NCBI GenBank assembly: GCA_027622275.1 | Contig: JAQBZB010000008.1 | Coordinates: 1-64,000 of the forward strand | DNA length: 64,000 bases | Source of the DNA: Planctomycetota bacterium | GTDB taxonomy: Bacteria > Planctomycetota > Planctomycetia > Pirellulales > Pirellulaceae | Direction: 5' to 3' | In this document: in pieces, positions 18,138-26,912 of the stretch | Layout of the letters: every line of letters starts with the position of its first letter | How positions within the stretch are numbered: the stretch's first letter is position 1 | The notes under the pieces: model-generated | Seen by the model: the letters and a program-made list of their open reading frames with translations, nothing else | Databases searched by the model: none | Told to the model about the DNA's origin: nothing | Translations under genes and position numbers: made by a program

Positions 18138-19322
18138 CTATGAACTGAGGTCTGGTTTCGCCTCTGCGGGTTTGTTGTCCTCGGCGGCATCGGGTTTCAT
18201 GTCGGCGGAGTCTTTGTCCTTGGCCTCTTTCTTCGGTGCGGCGTCGGGCTCGTCTTCTTTGGCAGTTGGATGGACGGGAAACTTCGCGACCGGCGTCAAA
18301 CCGCGATCGATCAGCCAAATGTTGCGGAAGCAAACCGGATCTTTGTGGTTCTGGAAGCGAATCGGCAACAGGGTCGGCGCCTCTTCCTGGCCGGCACCCG
18401 TTTTGTTTGGCAACTCGACATCGTCTTGAACCTTCACTCCGTTCAGCCAAGCCGTGACGCGCGCGTTTCGAACCTTGCTGCCGTCGGCCGCCCACCGCGG
18501 TGCCGTAAAGGCGACGTCGTACGTCTGCCATTGGAGCGGCGGCAAGCACATGTTCACATCGGGCGCGCGAAAGCGATACAGGCTGCCAATGCCATTAATC
18601 GTCGGCTGTTCGGCAAACGAATCGAGCACTTGCAACTCGTAGCGGCTTTGCAGATACAGACCACTATTACCACGAGCCTGTCCTGTCGCGGCTGGCATGT
18701 ACGGCAAACGAAACTCGACATGCAGATTGAAGTCCTGAAACATCGGCTTCAGATCGGCACCCGCCATGAGCAATCCGTCGGCGGTCATCTCGCCGACCGT
18801 GAATTGATCGGTGCTGGTGCCGTCGAACAAGACGATGGCATCCTTGGGTGGTTGCGCGCCGAGCGTCGAGCTTTCCCGCGTCACGCGTTCCAAGCGACCG
18901 ACTTGCTTTCCTTCGCGATCGACGAGCAAGCAATGCTCCTTCTCGACAAAGATCGCCCACGGACCGCCCGACATCACCACAAAGTCACCGGACCGGCGGC
19001 CGATCAGCGGGATCGCTTCGGGCTTGTGAGCCTTCTGCCCCGGCAAGCCGCCTCGATACTGCAACGCCTCGAAATTGTCGCCGCCCACCGGGCGAATCTG
19101 CAATGCCAACGGCTCGTACTTGTTCTCGCCGACCAAGATCGGCCCAACGAATTCACCCAACAGCGCGTACACAGGATCGTCGTTAGGAACACTCGTCGAG
19201 GCCACGTCCTGGGGACCATCGTCGGCATGAACCGCACTCGTCAGGGCGACCGTCATCGCGAAGAGCGAGTTGACTAGCAACAACAGCGAACGGGGCGTTC
19301 GAATAGACATTTGCATCCTCAA
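18138..19322 (-). CDS. Secreted DUF1080 (3-keto-disaccharide hydrolase-like) protein
   Basis: This 394-residue product has a signal peptide (about 1-33, ending AVHA). The first half is a beta-rich region of unknown role. The DUF1080 domain follows (about 160-350), starting IVLFDGTSTDQF and containing GNSGLYLQSRYELQVLDSF and FRNIWLID. A charged Asp/Lys/Ala-rich tail ends the protein. The family has a concanavalin-like jelly-roll fold, and some members hydrolyse 3-keto-glycosides. Planctomycetes carry many copies. It converges on the glycine-zipper gene and stands alone. Confidence 0.88.
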   Translation of the reverse strand: MRMQMSIRTPRSLLLLVNSLFAMTVALTSAVHADDGPQDVASTSVPNDDPVYALLGEFVGPILVGENKYEPLALQIRPVGGDNFEALQYRGGLPGQKAHKPEAIPLIGRRSGDFVVMSGGPWAIFVEKEHCLLVDREGKQVGRLERVTRESSTLGAQPPKDAIVLFDGTSTDQFTVGEMTADGLLMAGADLKPMFQDFNLHVEFRLPYMPAATGQARGNSGLYLQSRYELQVLDSFAEQPTINGIGSLYRFRAPDVNMCLPPLQWQTYDVAFTAPRWAADGSKVRNARVTAWLNGVKVQDDVELPNKTGAGQEEAPTLLPIRFQNHKDPVCFRNIWLIDRGLTPVAKFPVHPTAKEDEPDAAPKKEAKDKDSADMKPDAAEDNKPAEAKPDLSS

Positions 19323-19433
19323 TGGGAACCGGGGTGTCGAGCCAAGGGGGCGAAGAATTTAGTCGGTTCAATTCTGATTGCGGCGTGCGGGGAATGCAAC
19401 CCGCGGCACCGCCTGACGCTCGGCAGCCTTGGT

Positions 19434-21080
19434 CTATTCCGGACCGTCCGCGAAGTTGATCTTGTTCTGCTCGTACCACTTGTGTTCGGGGCGGGCGAGA
19501 ATCTCGTCAATCACAGCCAACACGGCTTTCGCTTGCTCGGCTTTACCGGCCGCGGCAGCGTGGTGGGCGATCTCCCGGGCTTGCGGGATCAACGCTTGAT
19601 AGAACCGCTCCGCGACCTCATACATCCCGTGCCAATGAGCGTAATCAGGAGCCATCATCGAAGCACCGTGACGCGCCCGACGGCCTTCATGGTGCCAGAG
19701 ATAGAACCACGTCCATTCGATCTCGTCGTCGAATTGCGCCTTGCTGATCAGCTCGTTGCCGGTGAGCGCGCCCATGATCGCTTGGCCGGGCTTCGCGAAC
19801 TTCTCGTTGTAGTTGACGACGAAGTCGTCGTATTGTTGGTAAAACGAGTTGATGTAACTCTGTGTGTGGCAGTGGAGACAGGCTTGTTGCATGTTTTGGC
19901 GTTTGTCTTGCCAGGTGTTCGTCACCAATTGCCGCCGCTTGGCGGGATCCGTTTCCTTCACAATTTCACCGTTGATGTCCGTGTCCATCACCATACTGAC
20001 GGGCGGACGGTTCGTCCACGACAACCGCTCGCCTGGATCGTGCGTGATCTTCCCGCCGTTCAAGGTGTTGGCCGACATGTGACAGGAAGCGCACGTGGGA
20101 GCCTGTGTGTAGTCGCGTCCTAGCACCCAATCCTTGGCATCGAGATTCATGTGTTCCTTCAAATCGCGGAATGCCACGCCATGCTTCGATTCTTCGTAGA
20201 CCTCCTTCTGTGGATGGTCGGGGCCCAGATGGCACTTGCCGCAATTCTCCGGTTGCCGGGCGCGGCGCGGCGAGAAGTCATGCCGCGAGTGACACGCCGA
20301 GCAAGAGCCCAGCGACCCATCGAGATTCAATCGGCCGATGCCCGTGTTGGGCCACGAACTGGCGTGCAGTACCGGCCGGCCGCTGGCGTCGTGCTTGACA
20401 AGCGCGACGGCCTCCGGATTCGTTGGCTTACCCGCCGCGTCCGGTTTCAACTGATCAACCGTGATCAAGCTGCCGTCCGTTCCTTCGAGAGCGATCTTGC
20501 TGCCGTGGCATTGCTTGCAGCCAACATTGACACTGGCCATGCCATCCACCGTTTCGATGCTCATCCCAGGCGTCGGCGAATGAGGATTGAAACGTGTCAG
20601 CGTCTCGATAATCTTCCCTTCCTCATCGGTCACATCTTCGCGAAACCCTTCCACGGTCTCGGCCAGGCGATTGTCGAGCGACGCCAGGATGTTGCCGGCT
20701 TTGGCATGGTGGCTCCGCTCGAATTCCTGGTGCTCGTTCTGATGGCAATGGCCGCAATCGCGCGGCGTGACGACGGTGGCAATGGTTTGGCCATAGTGAA
20801 CGAAGGCATCCACGTCGTGCGGTTCGGCTTTGTGGCATTCCACACAGCCGACGCCCTTCACGGCATGAGTGCTGCCTTTCCAATGATCGATAATGCCGGG
20901 CGAGGACTTCGCGTGACATTCAACACATTGCCGTGATTTCATCGGCACCGCAACGTGATGCGCGGTCAGTCCCGCTTCCTCCTGTTTGCGAGCCACTTCC
21001 ACCCACTGGACGAATACCAGGGAGAGCAGAAAGATGAAACCAAGAATCGCAATGATGATTTGTTTAGCTCGTAGACTCAT
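19434..21080 (-). CDS. Membrane-anchored octaheme cytochrome c, HAO-like
   Basis: This 548-residue protein has an N-terminal transmembrane anchor (about 7-27) and eight CxxCH heme-binding motifs: CVECH, CVECH, CGHCH, CKQCH, CSACH, CGKCH, CASCH and CLHCH. Their spacing, together with YEESKHGVAF before the seventh and PDYAHWHGMYEV near the C-terminus, recalls the hydroxylamine oxidoreductase / octaheme nitrite reductase group. Whether a Tyr cross-links a P460-type heme cannot be judged here. It is the last gene of a leftward series after Rieske and cytochrome b genes (51-base gap), so it probably replaces cytochrome c1 as electron exit or as a catalytic module. Confidence 0.9.
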   Translation of the reverse strand: MSLRAKQIIIAILGFIFLLSLVFVQWVEVARKQEEAGLTAHHVAVPMKSRQCVECHAKSSPGIIDHWKGSTHAVKGVGCVECHKAEPHDVDAFVHYGQTIATVVTPRDCGHCHQNEHQEFERSHHAKAGNILASLDNRLAETVEGFREDVTDEEGKIIETLTRFNPHSPTPGMSIETVDGMASVNVGCKQCHGSKIALEGTDGSLITVDQLKPDAAGKPTNPEAVALVKHDASGRPVLHASSWPNTGIGRLNLDGSLGSCSACHSRHDFSPRRARQPENCGKCHLGPDHPQKEVYEESKHGVAFRDLKEHMNLDAKDWVLGRDYTQAPTCASCHMSANTLNGGKITHDPGERLSWTNRPPVSMVMDTDINGEIVKETDPAKRRQLVTNTWQDKRQNMQQACLHCHTQSYINSFYQQYDDFVVNYNEKFAKPGQAIMGALTGNELISKAQFDDEIEWTWFYLWHHEGRRARHGASMMAPDYAHWHGMYEVAERFYQALIPQAREIAHHAAAAGKAEQAKAVLAVIDEILARPEHKWYEQNKINFADGPE

Positions 21081-21131
21081 CTTCTTTTCTCTTTGAACTT
21101 CAGGGATGTTTAGTGCGGGGCGCGTGTCCGT

Positions 21132-22181
21132 CTAGTGAGTGACAACCGCTTCCCAGACGGTCAATCCGACCAGCAGCAACGTGGCGACAATGCCGATATA
21201 GACGCTGATGTCTTCTTTGCCGGTAAGCTTCCGCAACCCGCCATCGATCCACGGCCACAGGAACATGGCGGCGACGATAAAGCCGGTGCTGAGCACGGCG
21301 AAAGAGAGCGAAAACAGTTTCAACCAGCGAAACGATACGTAGAACCACCACTCCGGCTTGATCACCTCGGGCGTCGTCAGCGGGTCCGCCCGCGGTCCCA
21401 TCATGACGGGAAAGATCGTCGAGATGGCACTGAGCATGATCATCAGCACCAAGCCGATGGTGAGCTCGGTGAGCAGATGATCCGGAAAGAAGTTGAAGTG
21501 GCGAGGTGCGTCGTCCGCCGCGTCGTCCGCCGGAAACTCCGACACGCCGTGGAGCCGGATGAACATAATGTGAACGGCTATCAGCAGGATCATCGCTGTC
21601 GGCAGGACCGCTGCGTGCAGGATATAGAACCGCGAGAGCGTGTGTTCGTTGTAGCTGTCGCCACCCAGCAGCATTTGCTTCGCGAATCGTCCGGCCACCG
21701 GGACGGCGTCGCTGATGTTGGCCGCGACCGTCGCGCCCCAGTAGCTGAGTTGCTCGAACGCCAGACTGTATCCCGTGAATCCGACCAGCAGCGTACACAT
21801 CAACAGACACATGCCGATCAGCCAGTTGATCTCACGTGGACGCCGATAGGCCCCCGTGAAATAGACCCGCATCTGATGCAAGATCACCGCGGCGATCATG
21901 AACGTCGCGGCCCATTTGTGCATGCTGCGGATGAACCAGCCGTAATTCGCCTGCTCGGTGATGTAGGAAATCGAATCGTACGCCGTCGACGCGGAGGGCT
22001 GATAGTAAAACGCCAACAAGATGCCCGTGACGATTTGCACGACGAACAAGTACGCGGGCGTTCCGCCCAGGCAGAACCACCAACGCTTCAGGTGATTGGG
22101 AACAGGCTCGTTCGTGAGCTCGTGAAGCTGCGCGCCGCTGATGGGAACACGTTCCGAGAGCCACTCTCCAATTCGTGACAA
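21132..22181 (-). CDS. Cytochrome b subunit of a bc-type quinol oxidase complex
   Basis: This 349-residue integral membrane protein has the b-type core. Two His pairs lie in helices containing MHKWAATFMIAAVILHQMR and YILHAAVLPTAMILLIAVHI. A Q-site motif reads KPEWWF in place of the common PEWY. The C-terminal part after the PADPLTTPE stretch corresponds to subunit IV, so b6 and subunit IV are joined. It oxidises quinol together with the Rieske protein. Its start lies 3 bases after the Rieske stop, and the octaheme cytochrome follows, which points to one complex. Confidence 0.92.
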   Translation of the reverse strand: MSRIGEWLSERVPISGAQLHELTNEPVPNHLKRWWFCLGGTPAYLFVVQIVTGILLAFYYQPSASTAYDSISYITEQANYGWFIRSMHKWAATFMIAAVILHQMRVYFTGAYRRPREINWLIGMCLLMCTLLVGFTGYSLAFEQLSYWGATVAANISDAVPVAGRFAKQMLLGGDSYNEHTLSRFYILHAAVLPTAMILLIAVHIMFIRLHGVSEFPADDAADDAPRHFNFFPDHLLTELTIGLVLMIMLSAISTIFPVMMGPRADPLTTPEVIKPEWWFYVSFRWLKLFSLSFAVLSTGFIVAAMFLWPWIDGGLRKLTGKEDISVYIGIVATLLLVGLTVWEAVVTH

Positions 22182-22184
22182 GAC

Positions 22185-22739
22185 CTACGCCTCCAGGCAA
22201 TCGGAACGGGTGTGGGCCGCGGGTGTGGCCGCCGCGGCAACTTGCGTACTCGTGTCGAGCACCGACCGCAAGGGAACTTCGATAAACAGCAAGCCGTCTT
22301 CAACTTGCAACGGGAACCGAGTGAGTTGCTGGCCGGCTGCCGCGGGCGGTCCCGCGGTCGGATTGCCTTGCGCGTCGAAAGCTCCGTTGTGGCAAGGGCA
22401 GAAGAACCGGTCGTTTTGTGATTCCCAATGCACGGCGCATCCCAGATGGGGACAGACGCTGGAGAGTGCGATGAAATTATCGGCGGTATCTCCGTCACCG
22501 TGCCGCGCGACGACGACCTTCGATCCGTTGGGTGCTGTGTACGGCAAAGATCCGCCGCGGGAAAGCTCGTCGGTCCTGCACAAGACCTGCCAGCCAACGG
22601 CATCGCCATCGCCGGCATGAAGAAATCGAATCGCCATGACGCCCAGCGTGCCATATCCTGCCGCGAGGCCGCCGGCCATCGCCGACGATTCCATGAAATG
22701 GCGGCGATTCACCGGCCCGCCTGATTGTTCTGTAGACAT
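22185..22739 (-). CDS. Rieske iron-sulfur protein of the bc-type complex
   Basis: This 184-residue protein has a Tat-like N-terminus (NRRHFMES) followed by a hydrophobic anchor (about 18-40). The Rieske domain carries the two cluster motifs CPHLGC and CPCHNGAF, giving two Cys and two His ligands to the 2Fe-2S centre plus the disulfide Cys pair. An Ala-rich tail ends the protein. It transfers electrons from quinol to the c-type partner. It starts 17 bases after the stop of the upstream universal stress protein gene. Confidence 0.94.
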   Translation of the reverse strand: MSTEQSGGPVNRRHFMESSAMAGGLAAGYGTLGVMAIRFLHAGDGDAVGWQVLCRTDELSRGGSLPYTAPNGSKVVVARHGDGDTADNFIALSSVCPHLGCAVHWESQNDRFFCPCHNGAFDAQGNPTAGPPAAAGQQLTRFPLQVEDGLLFIEVPLRSVLDTSTQVAAAATPAAHTRSDCLEA

Positions 22740-22756
22740 CGTGTTCGCCTGCCGTG

Positions 22757-23191
22757 TTAGCTTGCCGTTCGCAAAACCATGACCGGGCAGTGAGCGAGAC
22801 GCACCACACGTTCCGCCACCGAACCGATTAACATCCGTTTAATGCCAGTGCGTCCATGCGACGGCATGACGATCAGATCGACTGCCTCGCGTTCGGCGAT
22901 CTCCGCGATCTCATGACCTGGATCGCCGATCACGACGTCGATGTGAATGTGCTTGTATTTTTCGTCGGCCAATCGCTCGCGCAGTGCCTTTGCGGCGTGC
23001 CGAATCCGCGATTCGTGATCGACCGTCCCCCACATTTCACCAGGTTCCATCGGCGACAAATCCTGAAGCACATACACCACCATGACATCGCTGCCGCTGT
23101 CGACGAACTCCAACGCCGAATCAACCGCGGCAAACGATTCGTCCGAAAAGTCGACTGGCACCAGTACCTTCTTTTTCGCAAACCAGTTCAT
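22757..23191 (-). CDS. Universal stress protein (UspA family)
   Basis: This 144-residue Usp-domain protein has a beta-strand start VLVPVDFSDES. The ATP-binding signature appears as SHGRTGIKRMLIGSVAERVVR, the G-2x-G-9x-G(S/T) pattern. The start at 23191 is set by a GGAAAGGAG site just upstream and by the family N-terminus; the much longer frame from 23809 covers other genes. Usp proteins help cells survive energy or redox stress. Here it is embedded between a cytochrome c gene and the Rieske gene, so it probably belongs to the same stress-respiration transcript. Confidence 0.93.
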   Translation of the reverse strand: MNWFAKKKVLVPVDFSDESFAAVDSALEFVDSGSDVMVVYVLQDLSPMEPGEMWGTVDHESRIRHAAKALRERLADEKYKHIHIDVVIGDPGHEIAEIAEREAVDLIVMPSHGRTGIKRMLIGSVAERVVRLAHCPVMVLRTAS

Positions 23192-23235
23192 CGCATACTC
23201 CTTTCCAAAATGTGCCACGAGAGAACGCAGGGCGC

Positions 23236-23670
23236 TCATCGAGTCAGCCCAAGACTCGGCATTGGGTTGGGGACATCCAGCCGGGCCTGCTGAACGCTGC
23301 GGACATGCTTGTGGCATTCGACACAGTTGAGCGTGACTTGTACGAACGCCAAGGTGCATCCGTCCAGGTTTTGTTTCCGGGCCGCCTCGGTCAGCGCGCG
23401 GGTATTGCGGCGAAACAGATCGCTTTGCCGCGTGTACTCGGCGGTCTGGATGACTCTCCAGCCAGCCTCTTCGCTCAACAGCGTCAGCGACTGCGCACTC
23501 TTGGCGATTTGGTCGAAGTTCTCGATAGCCAGCCCCTCCAAGACGCTTTGCGAGTGCGCCAACTTGGCGTGCATGAACGTTTTGACCGGCGTTTCTGCTT
23601 GCTCGCCTTCGGTTGTGGCCAGCAACATCCCCATCCCTAACACGACTGCGAGTCCGATCGTACGTTTCAT
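23236..23670 (-). CDS. Exported monoheme cytochrome c, class II-like
   Basis: This 144-residue product starts at 23670 with a signal peptide (about 1-24) and has a single heme motif CVECHKHV near its C-terminus (about 115-122). A C-terminal CxxCH in a mainly helical 14-kDa protein is typical of cytochrome c' and related class II cytochromes, which can bind NO or move electrons. The ATG overlaps the hemerythrin stop codon (ATGA), indicating translational coupling. Assignment to cytochrome c' proper is tentative. Confidence 0.82.
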   Translation of the reverse strand: MKRTIGLAVVLGMGMLLATTEGEQAETPVKTFMHAKLAHSQSVLEGLAIENFDQIAKSAQSLTLLSEEAGWRVIQTAEYTRQSDLFRRNTRALTEAARKQNLDGCTLAFVQVTLNCVECHKHVRSVQQARLDVPNPMPSLGLTR

Positions 23671-24122
23671 GATGTTTCTCCTGTGGCCACCACCGTCCCA
23701 AAAGCTTGCTCCAAAATGCGTGTCTCGGCAGCCTCGTGAACCCGCAGTGTCTTCGCAAGCCGAGCGAATGACTCGACGAAGTCCACGTTGCTGCATCCAT
23801 CACATCCACGGCTTGCCCGGCTAATCAGTCGATCGAGCAGCTTGAGCAAGGCGGGGTGCTCGTGCTCGATCATCGTCACGTCGTGAGCGAGGCTCGGGCA
23901 CTGACAAGCAGCTTGCTCCAGACATCCGTCCGCTTCCTCCTCTTCGAAGTGATGAGCCAGGGTGTTGCGCAGCTCTACCAAGCCGTCGCGGACTCGCCCC
24001 GGATCCCGCTTCTCGTCTCCATGCAGTTCCGATTCGATCGTCTGGACAGCGCGATGCAGGTTCGCATGCACGGCGCACATGCGATCGACTAGTGCCTTGC
24101 ATTCGTTGAAGTCTCTCACCAC
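23667..24122 (-). CDS. Hemerythrin-like domain protein
   Basis: This 151-residue, mainly helical protein has the hemerythrin HHE pattern: a His in MCAVHANLH, HHFEEEEADGC, EHEHPALL and, near the end, LRVHEAAE. These can bind a diiron centre for oxygen or NO. A CxCP cluster and CDGC are extra Cys features that could give redox sensitivity. It lies 19 bases after a Usp gene and overlaps the cytochrome c gene by 4 bases. A role in O2/NO sensing or detoxification within the operon is inferred. Confidence 0.88.
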   Translation of the reverse strand: MVRDFNECKALVDRMCAVHANLHRAVQTIESELHGDEKRDPGRVRDGLVELRNTLAHHFEEEEADGCLEQAACQCPSLAHDVTMIEHEHPALLKLLDRLISRASRGCDGCSNVDFVESFARLAKTLRVHEAAETRILEQAFGTVVATGETS

Positions 24123-24141
24123 TCATGCCCTCACTTTCTTG

Positions 24142-24585
24142 CTAGGCATCGGCCGTCGCCTGCTCCGGTTTTCGATAGCTCAAGACCGGGCACTTGGCTC
24201 GGCGGACGATCGCTTCCGCGACGCTTCCCATTAACAACCGCGAGAGCCCGGTTCGGCCATGCGTACCCAGCACGATCATGTCGACGCCTTCCTCTTCGGC
24301 CAATCGCACCACCGCGTTGGCTGGATCACCGGTGACAAGCCGGTGCTCGTAAGGCACGGCAGGATCCGTCGGCTCGACCTTGTGCAACATCTTACGCAGG
24401 TCTTCGGTGGCCGGCTCGGGGATGCCGTAGTACAGTTCACCTCCGCCATACGCCGTCGGAGGCTCTTCGACGTGAACGATCAACAAAGTCGCTCCCGTAT
24501 CGCGGGCCAACGACGTTGCCAACGCCAACGCGGCGTCGCCCGTGTGCGAGAAGTCCGTCGGGAACAAAATTTTGCTGGCTTTCAT
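24142..24585 (-). CDS. Universal stress protein, first gene of the respiratory/stress operon
   Basis: This 147-residue Usp-domain protein starts at 24585 after a strong GGAGGAAGAA site. It has ILFPTDFSHTGD at the N-terminus and THGRTGLSRLLMGSVAEAIVRR as nucleotide-binding signature. A Tyr/Gly insertion (GGGELYYG) lies in the middle. A sigma-54-like promoter lies about 60 bases before the start. Seven genes on the same strand follow with small gaps (hemerythrin to octaheme cytochrome), so this is probably the operon's first gene. Confidence 0.93.
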   Translation of the reverse strand: MKASKILFPTDFSHTGDAALALATSLARDTGATLLIVHVEEPPTAYGGGELYYGIPEPATEDLRKMLHKVEPTDPAVPYEHRLVTGDPANAVVRLAEEEGVDMIVLGTHGRTGLSRLLMGSVAEAIVRRAKCPVLSYRKPEQATADA

Positions 24586-24644
24586 AATTCTTCCTCCTGG
24601 TTGCATGGCAACCTCGATTGGATCTGACTGATTGACATCTTAAC

Positions 24645-24659
24645 GCAATTGCTGGGCCA
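24645..24659 (-). promoter_or_regulatory. Sigma-54-like promoter of the Usp/respiratory operon
   Basis: On the minus strand the sequence TGGCCCAGCAATTGC has the -24 GG and -12 GC dinucleotides separated by exactly ten bases, as sigma-54 promoters require. It fits TGGCAC-N5-TTGC with one or two changes. It lies about 60 bases before the Usp start at 24585. The same 14-base core stands before the CBS gene. Confidence 0.75.
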
Positions 24660-24681
24660 AACCCAAAGGTCTCCGCGGTTC

Positions 24682-25182
24682 TCACGATTTCTTCAATGCA
24701 TCGACCGCCATTTCATCGAGCGCGTTCATCATTGCCGCGATGACATCCATCGTGCTGATCAAGCCAACCAGCCGATCACCGTCGATCACCGGCAAATGAT
24801 GAATGTGCCCGACGCACATGATTCGAGCCGCATTCAACAGAGGTTGGTCCGGCGCGATAGATTGAACGGCGTCGGTCATATAGGCCCCGACCCGATCGCC
24901 CGTCGGCACGGTCTGCGATGCGCGTTCGGGATCTTCCTGCGTCAGAACATGCGATTCAACGTTGCGGTGGTCGCCACCACAATCGCGACGCAGGAAATCG
25001 GCAGCGCTGAGGATGCCGATGCAACGGCCTTGTTTGTCAATCACCGGAGCGGACGAGACATCACGCGCGGCGAAGACGGCAGCAGCTTCGCCCATGCCTT
25101 GGCTTACGGAAACCTCGACGATCGAACGCGACATCACATCTGACACCTTCAACGAAAGAAGTCGATTGATTGCGGTCCACAT
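24682..25182 (-). CDS. CBS-domain protein
   Basis: This 166-residue protein consists of a tandem CBS pair (about 12-75 and 98-160): VSDVMSRSIVEVS, SSAPVIDKQGRCIGILSAADFLRRD, VGAYMTDAVQSI and HHLPVIDGDRLVGLISTMDVIAAMM. CBS pairs bind adenine nucleotides and report energy state. No catalytic domain is attached. It diverges from the NtrC-type regulator and has its own sigma-54-like promoter. The Usp operon starts about 100 bases downstream, so it probably belongs to the same regulon. Confidence 0.92.
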   Translation of the reverse strand: MWTAINRLLSLKVSDVMSRSIVEVSVSQGMGEAAAVFAARDVSSAPVIDKQGRCIGILSAADFLRRDCGGDHRNVESHVLTQEDPERASQTVPTGDRVGAYMTDAVQSIAPDQPLLNAARIMCVGHIHHLPVIDGDRLVGLISTMDVIAAMMNALDEMAVDALKKS

Positions 25183-25541
25183 GGTTGTCTCCCCCTCTAA
25201 ACGTCACCTTACTGCACCCCAACGAACCTTCTTGCAATTGCTGGGCCGTGAGCGGGAATGCCACGACGACTTCCTTGCGGCACGGGTGTCCAACATCGAC
25301 GCACACCGATTTGCAACTACCGGAGCACTCGTTGGTGTGCTTTAATGCACGGAGTGTGCGTATCAGCGCGCATGATGGCACTGTGGCAACGACCGTGGAC
25401 TCAGCTCGGCAAGTCGCCAGCAGGCCGTACAACTGATTTCCACCAGTGGCAACGCAGCCAGAGCTGATACTCGGGAACGACGGGCGGCGCGCGGTTTGCC
25501 TAAACCAGCGAAGGAGGATTCTGTTGGCCAGGAGAAATCAG
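25183..25541. other. Divergent control region between CBS and NtrC-type regulator genes
   Basis: These 359 bases hold the sigma-54-like promoter of the CBS gene (described separately). The remainder is free of genes and is the natural place for activator-binding sites. Repeated words such as GTGGCAACG occur near 25384 and 25446 on the plus strand, but no convincing palindrome was found. Confidence 0.55.
25234..25248 (-). promoter_or_regulatory. Sigma-54-like promoter of the CBS gene
   Basis: On the minus strand CGGCCCAGCAATTGC carries GG and GC ten bases apart, with TTGC at -12. It shares the 14-mer GGCCCAGCAATTGC with the promoter at 24645-24659. It lies about 50 bases before the CBS start, a suitable distance. 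Confidence 0.72.
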
Positions 25542-26906
25542 ATGCCAGATGCAGATGAGGTCGACCTGCTAGTGGTCGATGACGACGATGAGTTTCGCGA
25601 TACACTCGTGCGTCGTTATGCGCGTTGCGGGTTCCGGGTGTCGGATGCGTCTTGTGCGGATGAAGCACTCGACATGGTTCAGCGGCGAGATTTCGATGTC
25701 GCGGTGTTTGACATGATGATGCCTGGGCTGAGTGGGCTGGAACTCCTCCAAAAGTTCAAAGAGAGTCAAGTCGAGTGCGAAGTGATTCTGCTGACAGGCA
25801 AAGGTTCGATCGATACCGCGGTCCAAGCGATGAAGGCCGGAGCATTTGATTACCTGCAGAAGCCCTTTCCGCTACAGGATCTGGAAACGGTCATCCGTCG
25901 CGCCAAGGAGCGCCGGGCGTTGCGGAAGGAAAATCAACAACTCAAAGCGCTCCTCGAAAGGAACCAGCCGCGGCCCAACATGGTTGGGCAATCGCCCGCC
26001 ATGCGCGAAGTCTACCGCTTGATTGAACGCGGCGGACCGAGCGACAAAGCGATCCTGATTCAAGGTGAAAGCGGCACGGGCAAGGAACTTGTCGCCCAGG
26101 CACTTCACCGGCAAAGCCAGCGGGCGAATAAGCCGTTGGTCGTCATCAACTGTGCCGCGCTCCCCGAGACGCTGCTCGAAAGCGAACTCTTCGGTCACGA
26201 GAAGGGATCGTTTACCGGCGCGGTTGGCACCAAGCAAGGTTTGTTCGAGGTCGCGGACGGCGGAACGCTGTTTATCGACGAGATCGGCGAGATGCCGGGA
26301 TCGCTGCAAGCAAAGTTGCTGCGCGTGCTCGAAGACGGTTCGATGCGGCGCGTGGGATCGATCAAAGAGCGGAAAGTGAATGTCCGCATCCTCGCCGCCA
26401 CGAACCGCAACCTGACGGACGAAGTCAAAGCCGGGAACTTCCGGGAAGATCTCTTCTATCGCATCAACGTGATGTCGCTCGAGTTGCCGCCGATTCGTGA
26501 ACGGCAAGGCGACTTGCCAATCCTCATCGCGCACATCCTCGGTGAAGGCTGGGAGATGGAGCCCGACGCCATGAAGACGCTTGAGCGGTACGATTGGCCG
26601 GGCAACGTGAGGCAACTGATCAATGCCATCGAGCGCGGCAAGATCATGGCCGAGGGAAACACGGTACGGCTTCGTGATCTGCCTCGCGAGATCATGACTC
26701 GATCGACGACCGACTCCCCGACGATACTGATCGAGACCGACGATCTCTCGTCGATCGAGCGGGCTAAGGTGATCGAAGTCCTACGGCGTGAGTCCGGCAA
26801 CAAGACGCGCGCCGCGAAAACACTTGGCATCGATCGTCGCAAGCTCTACCGGCTGGTTGAAAAGTACGACATCAAAGCCAACGAGGTTGTGGCGACTCGA
26901 AGTTGA
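25542..26906 (+). CDS. NtrC-family sigma-54 response regulator
   Basis: This 454-residue protein starts at 25542 after AGGAGA. It has a receiver domain (about 1-120) with acidic pocket DDDDE and phospho-Asp in [10 protein letters not shown]. The AAA+ domain (about 145-370) has Walker A GESGTGKE, the sigma-54 contact loop GSFTGA and Walker [14 protein letters not shown] Fis-type helix-turn-helix closes it ([19 protein letters not shown]). It should activate sigma-54 promoters after phosphorylation; two such promoters lie just to its left. No sensor kinase is encoded next to it, so the partner is elsewhere. Confidence 0.95.
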   Translation: MPDADEVDLLVVDDDDEFRDTLVRRYARCGFRVSDASCADEALDMVQRRDFDVAVFDMMMPGLSGLELLQKFKESQVECEVILLTGKGSIDTAVQAMKAGAFDYLQKPFPLQDLETVIRRAKERRALRKENQQLKALLERNQPRPNMVGQSPAMREVYRLIERGGPSDKAILIQGESGTGKELVAQALHRQSQRANKPLVVINCAALPETLLESELFGHEKGSFTGAVGTKQGLFEVADGGTLFIDEIGEMPGSLQAKLLRVLEDGSMRRVGSIKERKVNVRILAATNRNLTDEVKAGNFREDLFYRINVMSLELPPIRERQGDLPILIAHILGEGWEMEPDAMKTLERYDWPGNVRQLINAIERGKIMAEGNTVRLRDLPREIMTRSTTDSPTILIETDDLSSIERAKVIEVLRRESGNKTRAAKTLGIDRRKLYRLVEKYDIKANEVVATRS

Positions 26907-26912
26907 CAGACT

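Noticed and set aside
21135-22178. 347-codon plus-strand frame opposite cytochrome b
   Set aside because: It is an exact mirror of a clearly identified membrane protein gene and is full of His/Arg/Asp, as antisense of hydrophobic codons gives.
26205-26225. GSFTGA instead of GAFTGA in the sigma-54 activator
   Set aside because: Ser at the second position is a known natural variant among sigma-54 activators, so it does not indicate loss of function.
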